Source: Marinobacter sp. CHS3-4
Lineage (GTDB): Bacteria; Pseudomonadota; Gammaproteobacteria; Pseudomonadales; Oleiphilaceae
Direction: 5' to 3'
DNA: 64,000 nt
Assembly (NCBI RefSeq): GCF_030053415.1
Contig: NZ_JASGBJ010000001.1
Coordinates: 868,001-932,000 of the forward strand
Under the pieces are notes generated by a model. That model saw only the letters and a program-made list of their open reading frames with translations. It had not been told where the DNA came from and searched no databases. Shown in pieces: positions 47,482-55,636 of the stretch; the stretch's first letter is position 1; every line of letters starts with the position of its first letter. Made by a program: the position numbers and the translations under genes.

Positions 47482-48390
47482 ATGTCCCCCCGTAATTTTC
47501 TGATCATTCTCGTCTGTTTACTTTTTGTGGGTTGCCAGAAGCCGCTAGTCGCGCACATTCCGATTGAGGAAGATCAGATAGACCAGCGGGCTGTGAAATG
47601 GGCATTGAATGGCTATCTGGAGCGGCGAGGGCTGACGAAAATTGTAGGCGCGGTAAAGCAGGACGATACGCTCCGTCTCCAGTTCGACACAATCCCAGGC
47701 CAAAGCAGTCACAACCGGAACGATCTCAAAGAGGCATTGGTCGCCTATGTATCAACGCCACGGATTGATCGGAGATTAATCGTTACCTTTCCCGATGGCG
47801 TCGAGGGCGCAACGCAAGAGTTGATCGCACAGCTGAATGGGGAAGACCATCTCAAAATTGAACTGGAAGGCAGAGGCAGCCCTCAACTCTTGCGGGCCGG
47901 GTATTACGGCGACGAGGTGTTCTGTGCCTCCGAGGTTTGGATTACCAGTCGATTGCCCAGTTTCGAAACATTGAATGTTACGCAAGAGCCGCTCAACGAG
48001 CACAGTCGAACGGTCATGAAATTGATGGGGCTCAAGCAGCCTAAGCCAGAATTAACCTATCAGGTCGCGATGGCAGACGGTTCCGAATTGCCGTTCGAGT
48101 TAGCCGATATCGACTTTGACACCCGTTATACGGGAACGAGTTACACCGAACACGGGAAGACTGATATCTATCAAAGCTATTTCCGGGTCTATCTGGGGCA
48201 GCTCAACAATGTCGAAGTTTCTCGGGCTATGTTTTCGGATCCGACTAAAGATCAAAACTATACGACCAGCAAGGAAAATTTCGAGCGTTGCGATTTGATG
48301 GCGGTCAATCTGCCCAAGAAGAAAGCGAATTTCTTGAGCGCTCAGAATCGGCCTTTCAGCCCTGCAGGAGAAATTAGGTTTAACGAATAG
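47482..48390 (+). CDS. Lipoprotein of unknown function at the end of the T6SS island
   Basis: 302 residues. I chose the ATG at 47482 (AAGGA 9 bases upstream), which gives a lipoprotein signal MSPRNFLIILVCLLFVGC (Cys18); the in-frame upstream extension has no signal. The mature protein has no transmembrane segment and a few conserved-looking patches (WALNGYLERRGLTKIVGA, SYFRVYLGQLNNVEVS). I do not recognise a family. A periplasmic lipoprotein next to a T6SS effector could neutralise a periplasm-acting toxin, but no such toxin is visible, so this is speculative. It ends 42 bases from astE, convergently. Confidence 0.68.
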   Translation: MSPRNFLIILVCLLFVGCQKPLVAHIPIEEDQIDQRAVKWALNGYLERRGLTKIVGAVKQDDTLRLQFDTIPGQSSHNRNDLKEALVAYVSTPRIDRRLIVTFPDGVEGATQELIAQLNGEDHLKIELEGRGSPQLLRAGYYGDEVFCASEVWITSRLPSFETLNVTQEPLNEHSRTVMKLMGLKQPKPELTYQVAMADGSELPFELADIDFDTRYTGTSYTEHGKTDIYQSYFRVYLGQLNNVEVSRAMFSDPTKDQNYTTSKENFERCDLMAVNLPKKKANFLSAQNRPFSPAGEIRFNE

Positions 48391-48432
48391 ATTCGATCGT
48401 TCGAACAGAGTGGCTGGCTCTGGCCCTGGATT

Positions 48433-49464
48433 TCAGCCCACGGGCCTGATCATCAGCCCAACCCGATGACCAACAGGCACATGGCGGTTGGGAAAAATGA
48501 TCGCTTCCGGCACATCACCCACGGCGTAATGGGCGGCGCTGTCTTCCCAGATGACGGTGCCGGGCTGATACTCAGTGAAGTTGGCCACGTCGTCCGGGAT
48601 GTGAAACTGGAAACTGTCGCCGGTGTTCAGGACTTCATGGACCACTTCGAAAATAGTGGGTTGTGAGTCTGTTTTCGTAGCGGGCGCTGCTTCACCCCTG
48701 AACCGACGTCGGAGGGCATCGCGGATGCCGCTGAACCGGCTCAGGTCGTTCTGGCCAAACGGCTGCACTTTGCCCAGTTCTACCGTAAAGCTTTCTGCTG
48801 CCAGCGTTGAGGACGAGTAAGAGGCAAAGGTAGTGCCTTCCCGATGTTGCAGCAGCAGGGTGTCGACGTCGGCTTCCAGTAAAAACTCCACCTGTTCCCT
48901 GGGTACCTCGCGGCCCTCGATGAACGGATACAGTGCAAACCGTTCCCGGTAGGATGGCCGAATGGCTGTGTGCAGGTCGTAGTGGCTCAGCCTGTCTGGA
49001 TGGCGGGTGGCAAACGCTTCGCAGGCTTGTTCCAGGCTGCGCGCGCGATCGGCCTCTGGCAGACCGGTGTATTCAGGTTTGCGGTGTGCGCCGCCGAACA
49101 GCCGGTTCAGGTTGACGTCCATGAAGCGCTCGCCCAGATCAATGGCCAGCGGATTTCCCAGTATCAACAAAAGCGGGCAGGCCAGTTGCCATTGCCCGTC
49201 GAGCAGCTCTTCCAAAAGGCCATTCAGTACTTCGATTGGTGCAGTTTCGTTGCCGTGAACGCCGGCCGACACAATCAGCGCTTCGTTGTTAGGGTTCGCC
49301 CTGCCTTCCGGTGGGGTCAGATACAGCAGGCCCGCGTCCTGGCGCTGAATCCCCGTGCCATCCTCCATGACGACGATTTTCTCTTCGGTTACCCGAGTGG
49401 TGGAAGAGGTCGTGTGGCCCAGCCAATCCAGATTTTTTCCGAAGAGTTGTTTTCGGACTGACAT
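48433..49464 (-). CDS. astE: Succinylglutamate desuccinylase
   Basis: Last AST step: N-succinylglutamate to succinate and glutamate. 343-residue zinc enzyme of the M14/AstE family. Zinc ligands are the His and Glu of SAGVHGNETAPIEV and the His of LSHYDLHTAIRPS. DVNLNRLFGG is another AstE hallmark. I use the ATG at 49464; a TTG two codons upstream is closer to an AAGG site. It is the last gene of the aot transport operon, 12 bases after aotM, and 14 kb from the other ast genes. An AstE-like paralogue (aotO) sits in the P. aeruginosa aot operon, as I recall, so aotO identity is an alternative. Confidence 0.85.
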   Translation of the reverse strand: MSVRKQLFGKNLDWLGHTTSSTTRVTEEKIVVMEDGTGIQRQDAGLLYLTPPEGRANPNNEALIVSAGVHGNETAPIEVLNGLLEELLDGQWQLACPLLLILGNPLAIDLGERFMDVNLNRLFGGAHRKPEYTGLPEADRARSLEQACEAFATRHPDRLSHYDLHTAIRPSYRERFALYPFIEGREVPREQVEFLLEADVDTLLLQHREGTTFASYSSSTLAAESFTVELGKVQPFGQNDLSRFSGIRDALRRRFRGEAAPATKTDSQPTIFEVVHEVLNTGDSFQFHIPDDVANFTEYQPGTVIWEDSAAHYAVGDVPEAIIFPNRHVPVGHRVGLMIRPVG

Positions 49465-49476
49465 AATCAAAGAGCC

Positions 49477-50199
49477 TTAACTGGTGACTGGCTGTTGGTG
49501 GCGAAGCAGGTATTTCTCCAGCTTACGGAAGGCAAACACCAGAAGGAAGGTCAGCGCCATGTAGATCAATGCCACAAAGATGAACGCGTCGAACGGCGCG
49601 TAAAAGCGCGAATAGATATTGCGGGCCGCACCGGTCAGGTCTACCAGAGTCACCACGCTGGCGATGGCGCTGGCATGGAGCATAAAGATGACTTCGTTGG
49701 AATAGGCCTGTACCGCACGCCGCGCTGCGCTGGGCAGAATGATCCGGCGCAGGCGTTTTGCCCAGTTCATTCCGTAAGCTTTGGCAGCCTCAATCTCACC
49801 GTTGGGTGTTGAGATAATGGCTCCACGAATGATCTCGGTGGTGTAGGCGGCTGTGTTCAGGGTGAAAGCCAGCAAGGCCGGGTAGAAAGCCTCGCGGAAA
49901 ATATCCCACCAGAAGGTTTGCTGGATGCCTTCGATCTGTGCGATGCCGTAATAGATGATGTATAGCTGGATCAGCAGCGGTGTGCCGCGGAAGACATAGG
50001 TATATAGCCAAACGGGAAAGTTCACCAACGGGTTCTTGGAGGTGCGCATGATGGCCAGCGGCACCGCTATAACCAGCCCCAGAACAAGAGAGAGAAAAAC
50101 CAGCTGGACGGTGGTTACCAGGCCGCCCCAGTATTCCATGATGGTCGGGCCGGTGAAGATTTCGTTCTGGCTGAGCAATTCGTTCAGAAATTCAGGCAT
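49477..50199 (-). CDS. aotM: Arginine/ornithine ABC transporter permease AotM (HisM-like)
   Basis: 240-residue inner-membrane permease of the polar amino acid family. It has five probable membrane segments, and the EAA loop AAKAYGMNWAKRLRRIILPSA in the cytoplasm docks the ATPase. LIQLYIIYYG and YVFRGTPLLIQLYI are HisM/ArtM hallmarks. It pairs with AotQ. The stop of aotQ is 3 bases ahead of the start, indicating coupled translation. Confidence 0.9.
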   Translation of the reverse strand: MPEFLNELLSQNEIFTGPTIMEYWGGLVTTVQLVFLSLVLGLVIAVPLAIMRTSKNPLVNFPVWLYTYVFRGTPLLIQLYIIYYGIAQIEGIQQTFWWDIFREAFYPALLAFTLNTAAYTTEIIRGAIISTPNGEIEAAKAYGMNWAKRLRRIILPSAARRAVQAYSNEVIFMLHASAIASVVTLVDLTGAARNIYSRFYAPFDAFIFVALIYMALTFLLVFAFRKLEKYLLRHQQPVTS

Positions 50200-50202
50200 G
50201 GA

Positions 50203-50907
50203 TCAGCTCCCGTGGACCACGCCCACATTGGCCCGTTTGTCGAGCCAGCGAATGAAAAGCTCTGAACCTGCGGTCAGAGTCAGGTACACAAAAGCCACCG
50301 GGATAAAGAAATGGAAGGGCATGCGTTCTGCTTTGGCAGCCTCTTCGGCCACGCGCACCATGTCGGTCAGCCCGATGATAGACACCAGCGCCGTGGTTTT
50401 CAGCAATACCTGCCAGTTGTTACCGATACCGGGCAGGGCGTGGCGCAGCATCTGCGGAAACATGATGCGCCGAAAGGTGTGCCAGCGGGTAAAACCATAG
50501 GCCCGCGCGGCTTCAATCTGACCACTCTCAACGGCAAGGAACGCGCCACGGAAGGTTTCGGTCATGTAAGCGCCGAAAATCAGCCCGATGGTGATGACGC
50601 CGGAGATAAACGGGTCAAACTGGAAAAAGAAATCGATTTCGTAGGCTTCCCAGATCATGTCTGAGATGTTGTTCACCATCACCTGGCCGCCGTAATAAAA
50701 AAGCAACATCATGACCAGATCCGGCACGCCGCGGATCAGGGTGGTGTAGGTGGTTGCGATGCCAACCGCTATGCGGCTGTTTGATAGCTTGGCCGATGCG
50801 CCAATCAGACCCAGAATCAGGGCCATCGTCAGCGACAGAAACGCAAGTTGAACGGTCACCACAGCACCGTCTAACAATGCAGGGCCATAGCCTTTCAGGT
50901 CGAGCAT
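50203..50907 (-). CDS. aotQ: Arginine/ornithine ABC transporter permease AotQ (HisQ-like)
   Basis: 234 residues from the ATG at 50907 (MLDLKGYGPALLDGAVVTVQ), which matches HisQ starts. A GTG at 50946 also opens the frame but lies inside a perfect palindrome and is less likely. Five membrane segments and the EAA loop EAARAYGFTRWHTFRRIMFPQ are visible; TLIRGVPDLVMMLLFYYGG is the HisQ signature. Heterodimer partner of AotM. Confidence 0.9.
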   Translation of the reverse strand: MLDLKGYGPALLDGAVVTVQLAFLSLTMALILGLIGASAKLSNSRIAVGIATTYTTLIRGVPDLVMMLLFYYGGQVMVNNISDMIWEAYEIDFFFQFDPFISGVITIGLIFGAYMTETFRGAFLAVESGQIEAARAYGFTRWHTFRRIMFPQMLRHALPGIGNNWQVLLKTTALVSIIGLTDMVRVAEEAAKAERMPFHFFIPVAFVYLTLTAGSELFIRWLDKRANVGVVHGS

Positions 50908-50926
50908 GAAGCGGGTCCAGTCAGTG

Positions 50927-50949
50927 GGGGTGGCCAGGCTGGCCACCCC
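50927..50949 (-). promoter_or_regulatory. Perfect palindrome between aotJ and aotQ
   Basis: GGGGTGGCCAG-G-CTGGCCACCCC: 11-base arms around one base, centred about 20 bases after the aotJ stop and about 30 before the aotQ ATG. There is no T-run. It would protect the aotJ message from 3'-5' decay and slow read-through, raising binding-protein levels. Confidence 0.6.
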
Positions 50950-50958
50950 GCGGCTGTT

Positions 50959-51720
50959 TTACATCTTGATGTCGTAGTTGAAGTATTTCTTCATGATGGT
51001 GTCGTAGGTGCCATCTTCCTTCAGAGTCGCCAGTGCGGCATTGACTTCCTCGGCCACGTCGGTGTCACGCTTGCGCATGGCAACACCCACGCCCTGGCCC
51101 AGCTTGACCGGCTCGCCGACTTCTTTGAAGCCGTCTTTGCTCAGGATGGTTTCTTCACCGACCGGATAGTCCACGAAGACCACGTCCAGGCGCTGGCCTT
51201 CCAGGTCCAGAACCATGTCGTCTGCGGTGGTGTAGCGGTTGATGGTCACGATGCCACCCATTTCTTCGGTGACGTAGGTATCCATGGTGGTACCACGCTG
51301 AACGCCCACGGTCATGCCTTCCATTGCTGACATGTCGGTCACGTCGGTATCGAAGTCTTCACGCGCGAACCAGCCGCCCGGAGTGTTGTAGTACGGCTCG
51401 GAGAACAGGACGCGCTCTGCACGCTCCGGCGTGATGGACATGGAAGACATGATGAGGTCGAACTTGCGAGCCAGCAGGCCCGGAATCATGCCGTCCCACG
51501 CCTGGATAACGAAATCGCAGTTGGCGTTCATTTCTTCACACATGGCTTCGGCCAGTTCCACTTCGAAACCGGTCAGCTCGCCGTTGTCGTCCTTGTATTC
51601 GAACGGCGCGTAAGGCACGTCGAACGCGATGCGCAGGTTGCGCTCCTGGGCCTGGGCTGCGCCGGCCAACATGGTCATGGCGGCCAGTGCGGCGCTTGCT
51701 GCAACAATCAGTTTTTTCAT
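50959..51720 (-). CDS. aotJ: Arginine/ornithine-binding periplasmic protein AotJ
   Basis: 253-residue periplasmic binding protein (SBP_bac_3). Signal peptide to about residue 24 (ends GAAQA-QERNLRIAFD). The mature start LRIAFDVPYAPFEYKDDNG, WDGMIPGLLARKFDLIMSSMSITPERAERV and the two conserved cysteines (AMCEEMNANCDF) match lysine/arginine/ornithine-binding proteins. Specificity for basic amino acids is inferred from the operon, which ends with astE. It has its own space upstream (86 bases to aotP). Confidence 0.9.
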   Translation of the reverse strand: MKKLIVAASAALAAMTMLAGAAQAQERNLRIAFDVPYAPFEYKDDNGELTGFEVELAEAMCEEMNANCDFVIQAWDGMIPGLLARKFDLIMSSMSITPERAERVLFSEPYYNTPGGWFAREDFDTDVTDMSAMEGMTVGVQRGTTMDTYVTEEMGGIVTINRYTTADDMVLDLEGQRLDVVFVDYPVGEETILSKDGFKEVGEPVKLGQGVGVAMRKRDTDVAEEVNAALATLKEDGTYDTIMKKYFNYDIKM

Positions 51721-51806
51721 GAGTAACTTCTCCAGTCTTAAATTGCCTTGCGGGCTTTATTGGCTTTTCTACTTTTTACTTTCTGATTTCAAGATAGCAT
51801 TGCGTT

Positions 51807-52577
51807 TCAGAACTTGGGAGCAAGAAACTGCTTCATTCGTTCTGAATCCGGATTGTTGAACACCTTATCCGGTGTGCCTTGCTCCTCAATCACTCCCTGA
51901 TGCAAGAACAGGACCTGAGACGACACATCCCGTGCAAACGCCATTTCGTGGGTGACCACGATCATGGTGCGTCCCTCTTCTGCCAGATTCTGCATGACTC
52001 GCAGAACCTCGCCAACCAGCTCCGGGTCCAGAGCTGACGTGGGCTCGTCAAACAGCATCACTTCCGGTTCCATGGCAAGTGCCCTGGCAATGGCCGCGCG
52101 CTGCTGCTGGCCGCCCGACATCTGCGCTGGGTAGTAATCCTTGCGCTCGTAGATGCCGACTTTATTCAAATAGGATTCCGCCCGTTCTATGGCCTCCTTC
52201 TTGGGCACTTTCAGAACGTGAATCGGTGCTTCGACGATATTCTCCAGAACCGTCATGTGAGACCAGAGGTTGAAGCTTTGAAACACCATCGACAGCTTGG
52301 CCCGAATCAGTTCGACCTGTTTGTTGTCTGCCGGTATGCGCTCACCTTTGCGGTTCTTGGTGAACCGAATCGGGTCACCGTGCACAATGATGTCGCCAGA
52401 AGTGGGAGTTTCGAGCATGTTGATGCAGCGCAGAAACGTACTTTTGCCAGAGCCGGAACTGCCGATCAGCGAGACGACGTCGCCTTTCTGGGTTTCCAAT
52501 GAAATGCCTTTCAGCACTTCCAGTTGATCGAACGTCTTGTGTATGTCCCTGCAGATCAAAGGCGCTGATTCCGCCAT
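51807..52577 (-). CDS. aotP: Basic amino acid ABC transporter ATP-binding protein AotP (HisP-like)
   Basis: 256-residue ATPase. Walker [10 protein letters not shown] near residue 36-44, Q-loop [17 protein letters not shown], signature [18 protein letters not shown] and Walker [14 protein letters not shown] are all intact; [20 protein letters not shown] carries the switch His. The 28-residue insert near [12 protein letters not shown] is a HisP-type feature. It is the first gene of the operon here, whereas in Pseudomonas it follows the permeases. Confidence 0.92.
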   Translation of the reverse strand: MAESAPLICRDIHKTFDQLEVLKGISLETQKGDVVSLIGSSGSGKSTFLRCINMLETPTSGDIIVHGDPIRFTKNRKGERIPADNKQVELIRAKLSMVFQSFNLWSHMTVLENIVEAPIHVLKVPKKEAIERAESYLNKVGIYERKDYYPAQMSGGQQQRAAIARALAMEPEVMLFDEPTSALDPELVGEVLRVMQNLAEEGRTMIVVTHEMAFARDVSSQVLFLHQGVIEEQGTPDKVFNNPDSERMKQFLAPKF

Positions 52578-52710
52578 GGGGTTGCTCCTGCGGCTGTCTA
52601 TGGAAAGGCCAATGTTTTACGGACTGTGATTTTGGAAATCAAGACCATTGTGGATCACTCCGCTACATATGCAAGTTTGCAGCCAGGCAGTCTAATGCTC
52701 CGGCTTTGCC

Positions 52711-53439
52711 TCATGCACGGTCCAGCGATACCCGGATAATTTTCGTACCTTGACGCTCGATTTCCTTCATCGATTCATTCACAAACCGAACATGGGCTGT
52801 CGCTAGCCGTTTCGCTGATTCCGGCTTTCTTGCCATGATGGCCTGGTAGAGTCGCCGATGCTGAGTGGTGATCTTGTTTCGCATTTCTTCCCGTGGATTC
52901 AGGTTGGCTACGGACGCCTGCACGGTCAGCAGCATCAGATTTTTCAAGCCGTTCAGCACATGCACCAGAACCGGATTATGGGAAGCCTCAACAATGGCCT
53001 GGTGAAAGTTGTGGTCTGGCTTTGCATTGGTGAGCGGGTCGGTCTGATCCAGCTTTGAAAAGGCTTTGGTGATCCGGTGCAGGTCTTGCGGTGTGGCGCG
53101 CTTGGCCGCCAGATACGCAGCCTGGCCTTCGAGCTGTTCGCGAACTTCGAGCAGGTCGTAAAGCGTCCTTGGGTGGCCATTGAACATATGGAGCAGGGGG
53201 CCGTCGTCAGTATGCTCTTCATTGGTAGATACTATTTGGGAAACAAAAGAGCCTTTGCCGTGGCGAGTCTCGATCACGCCGCGGCCCTGCAATTCATGCA
53301 ATGCCTCGCGTATCACTGCACGCGAAACGCCCAGGCGAGTCGCCAGTTGGCGCTCTGACGGCATTTTTTGTTCCGGAGCAAGACCACCATCTAGTATAAG
53401 TTGTTCAAGTCTGAAGGAAATTTCCTGAGCTATCGCCAT
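52711..53439 (-). CDS. glcC: FadR-family (GntR) regulator of the glycolate locus, GlcC-like
   Basis: 242 residues from the ATG at 53439 (AGGCGAG upstream). A GTG at 53478 would place an operator inside the coding sequence and is rejected. Winged helix at about 8-72: KMPSERQLATRLGVSRAVIREALHELQGRG, then VIETRHGKGSFV as the wing. The C-terminal FCD domain shows the metal-binding pattern DHNFHQAIVEASHN and TQHRRLYQAI. Divergent from the TRAP and glc genes, with two matching operators between them. E. coli GlcC is the closest functional analogue; LldR-like regulators are an alternative. Confidence 0.85.
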   Translation of the reverse strand: MAIAQEISFRLEQLILDGGLAPEQKMPSERQLATRLGVSRAVIREALHELQGRGVIETRHGKGSFVSQIVSTNEEHTDDGPLLHMFNGHPRTLYDLLEVREQLEGQAAYLAAKRATPQDLHRITKAFSKLDQTDPLTNAKPDHNFHQAIVEASHNPVLVHVLNGLKNLMLLTVQASVANLNPREEMRNKITTQHRRLYQAIMARKPESAKRLATAHVRFVNESMKEIERQGTKIIRVSLDRA

Positions 53440-53458
53440 TGTCTCGCCTGAAAATGGT

Positions 53459-53475
53459 AACTGGTCTAACCAGTG
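53459..53475. promoter_or_regulatory. FadR-family operator, regulator-proximal copy
   Basis: AACTGGTCTAACCAGTG: palindrome with core TGGT-CTA-ACCA, 20 bases before the regulator ATG. Same sequence as the second site except two bases. Confidence 0.7.
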
Positions 53476-53564
53476 CACTTTTGTAGTTTTTTAAATACCG
53501 GATTCTTTCCCATAGGCTTTTAATATGGTCGATTTCAAGCAATTCGTCTAACGCCATTTGGCAA

Positions 53565-53581
53565 AACTGGTCTGACCAGTT
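53565..53581. promoter_or_regulatory. FadR-family operator over the TRAP promoter
   Basis: AACTGGTCTGACCAGTT, a near-perfect palindrome. It lies in the 18-base spacer between TTGGCA (53558-53563) and GGTAAT (53582-53587), a plausible promoter for dctP. Its centre is 106 bases from the other site, close to ten helical turns. Confidence 0.72.
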
Positions 53582-53689
53582 GGTAATCCTCTGGACTAAA
53601 TCGGGCTTGCCGACGAATATCAAATTAATGTCGGTAGCAACCGACGTTTACCTGACGCAGATAACAACAAGTTCAACGGAGATGTGTCG

Positions 53690-54823
53690 ATGACAACGAA
53701 CAATGAGTCACAACAAATGAGGGCCGAGAGCCCCGTCGGAAAATCGGGCCGATTGAAGTCGGTGGCCGTTGCGGCGGCGTTCCTGGGCGCTACACTGCTT
53801 GGAGCTGCACAGGCTCAGGCAGCTACCACCTGGAAGATTCAGTCCGTGTGGGATGCTGGCACTGTCGGCTATGACCTGTTCGAGGAATGGGCCAACAGCA
53901 TCGAAGAAAAATCCAACGGCGAGCTGATCATCAAACCCTATCCCGCCAAGTCTGTTGCAGCGGATAACAACGGTCTTTTCGAGGCAGTGCGCAATGGTGT
54001 GCTGCAGGGCATGAACCCTTTTACTCTTTATTGGTCCGGCAAGATTCCGGCCTCGGTATTCCTGTCTTCCTACCCAGCCGGTCCCGACCAGCCTCACCAG
54101 TGGGACATCATGTTCTACTCGATGGGCATGCTGGAGAAGACCCGCGAAATTTATAAGAAGTTCGGTCTGTTTTACGTCGGCCCGATCCAGCACGACGCGA
54201 ACATTATTCACTCCAAGGAGCCGGTCAACAGCCTGGCGGATCTGGAAGGCCTGAAAATGCGTGTGCCCGGTGGCATGGTGGCCGAGGTATTCCAGCAGTT
54301 CGGCGTGTCTACCGTCAGCTTGCCTGGCTCGGACATTTTCCCGGCACTTGAGAAAGGCACTATTGACGCGGCGGACTACGTAGGCCCGGCAGTGAACTAC
54401 GAACTGGGCTTCTCGCAAGTCACCGACTACATCATGTTTGGCCCTCCCGGCGTGATGTCCATCTACCAGCCGGTGGACCTGATGGACCTGACTGTGAACC
54501 TGCGGGCCTGGAACGCACTGGATCCAGAATTGCAGCAACTGCTTGAAGACGAAGTGCGGATTTACTCCCAGAAGCACTACCTGACGATTCAGAAGCGCAA
54601 CATTGAAGCCATGAAGAAGTTCAAAGAAGACGGCTCCAAAGTGACGCGTCTGAGTCAGGAAGACATGGATGAGTTTCGCCGGGCTGCGATTCCGATCTGG
54701 TTCAACTGGGCGAGCAAGAACGAAGATGCCCGGGAAATCCTGGATATCCAGATCGAATACATGATGAACGAAACCGTGGGTTATCTGAGCGAGGATGACC
54801 TGAAAGGTATCGAAGGCATGTAA
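53690..54823 (+). CDS. dctP: TRAP transporter substrate-binding protein (DctP family)
   Basis: 377-residue periplasmic binding protein. The ATG at 53690 has GGAG 8 bases upstream; a GTG two codons earlier is too close to it. A long basic N-region precedes the signal core (VAVAAAFLGATLLGAAQAQA). Mature features ATTWKIQSVWDAGTVGYDLF, LKMRVPGGMVAEVFQQFGVS and LEKGTIDAADYVGPAVNYEL place it with TakP-like 2-oxo/2-hydroxy acid binders (the PG-x-R region carries the carboxylate-binding Arg). The neighbouring glc genes suggest glycolate or another 2-hydroxy acid as ligand. Confidence 0.88.
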   Translation: MTTNNESQQMRAESPVGKSGRLKSVAVAAAFLGATLLGAAQAQAATTWKIQSVWDAGTVGYDLFEEWANSIEEKSNGELIIKPYPAKSVAADNNGLFEAVRNGVLQGMNPFTLYWSGKIPASVFLSSYPAGPDQPHQWDIMFYSMGMLEKTREIYKKFGLFYVGPIQHDANIIHSKEPVNSLADLEGLKMRVPGGMVAEVFQQFGVSTVSLPGSDIFPALEKGTIDAADYVGPAVNYELGFSQVTDYIMFGPPGVMSIYQPVDLMDLTVNLRAWNALDPELQQLLEDEVRIYSQKHYLTIQKRNIEAMKKFKEDGSKVTRLSQEDMDEFRRAAIPIWFNWASKNEDAREILDIQIEYMMNETVGYLSEDDLKGIEGM

Positions 54824-54852
54824 GCCTCATAAAACCATAACAAAACTGATCA

Positions 54853-54898
54853 CGGGGAAGGGCAGGGAGTGCGCCAGCGGGGCATTCCTCCTTCCCCG
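54853..54898 (+). promoter_or_regulatory. Intercistronic hairpin between dctP and dctQ
   Basis: CGGGGAAGG pairs with CCTTCCCCG, with an inner pairing of AGGGAGTGC and GCATTCCT. No T-run. It probably stabilises the dctP message and lowers read-through to the membrane genes. Confidence 0.6.
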
Positions 54899-54922
54899 AT
54901 CTGTGATTAAGGTGACAACAAC

Positions 54923-55636
54923 ATGTCTGATCTGAGTCAGTTTGGCTTTGTGCTGCCCCATTGGTTCTATTGGGGGTGGCTGGCGGTAATGCCGCTGATC
55001 ATGATTGCCCTGGATCGCTGGCTTTCCCGCAGAGGTTCGGGGGCTGTCGACAAAAACGCCGAAGCCAATGAGAAGCTTCAGGAAATTGAAGCTGAGATGA
55101 AAAAGGCCGTCGATTACAGCGACGCGAGTAACTGGTTTACCAAATCAATTGACTGGATTAGCGATAAATCCGGTGTGTTCATTTCCTTCTGGACGGTTAA
55201 CGCCGTGGTCTTTTACTTCTTCGAAGTGGTCATGCGTTACGTGTTCAACCAGCCCACCATCTGGGTCCATGAAGCCAGTTTCCTTCTGTTTGGCATGCAA
55301 TATCTGATGGCCGGTGCCTTCGCACTGCTGCACGGCGCCCATGTTCGGGTCGACGTGGTTTACAACTTCCTGCCGGAACGTGGACGGGTAGGCATGGATA
55401 TATTCACATCCATGTTTTTCTTCATGTTTGCAATTGCGTTGATGATTACCTCCTGGACCTTCCTGGAGAACTCCTACTCGATGGATGAAAGAACCGTTGA
55501 AACCTGGGGCATTCAATACTGGCCTGTGAAGGGCGTGATGCTGTTGGGTTCAGCACTTTTGTTCCTGGCAGGCTTGTCCAAGCTGCTTAAGGACATCGTT
55601 ATATTCATCAAACTCGGCCGGGAGCAACACGCATGA
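54923..55636 (+). CDS. dctQ: TRAP transporter small permease (DctQ)
   Basis: 237-residue inner-membrane subunit. An N-terminal hydrophobic helix (about 10-30, WFYWGWLAVMPLIMIALDRW) is followed by a charged linker. The DctQ core then has four membrane segments, including FEVVMRYVFNQPTIWVHEAS and the GAHVRVDVVYNFL motif conserved in the family. The extra N-terminal helix makes it longer than the 160-180 residue minimum. Overlaps dctM by four bases. Confidence 0.9.
   Translation: MSDLSQFGFVLPHWFYWGWLAVMPLIMIALDRWLSRRGSGAVDKNAEANEKLQEIEAEMKKAVDYSDASNWFTKSIDWISDKSGVFISFWTVNAVVFYFFEVVMRYVFNQPTIWVHEASFLLFGMQYLMAGAFALLHGAHVRVDVVYNFLPERGRVGMDIFTSMFFFMFAIALMITSWTFLENSYSMDERTVETWGIQYWPVKGVMLLGSALLFLAGLSKLLKDIVIFIKLGREQHA

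Noticed and set aside
39202..48390. Prophage tail module instead of T6SS
   Set aside because: VgrG resembles phage gp27/gp5, but no other phage gene is present and the DUF4123 and MIX genes are specific to secretion loci.
53440..53478. Longer form of the GntR regulator starting at GTG 53478
   Set aside because: It would translate through the operator at 53459-53475 and adds no conserved residues; the ATG at 53439 has a better ribosome-binding site.
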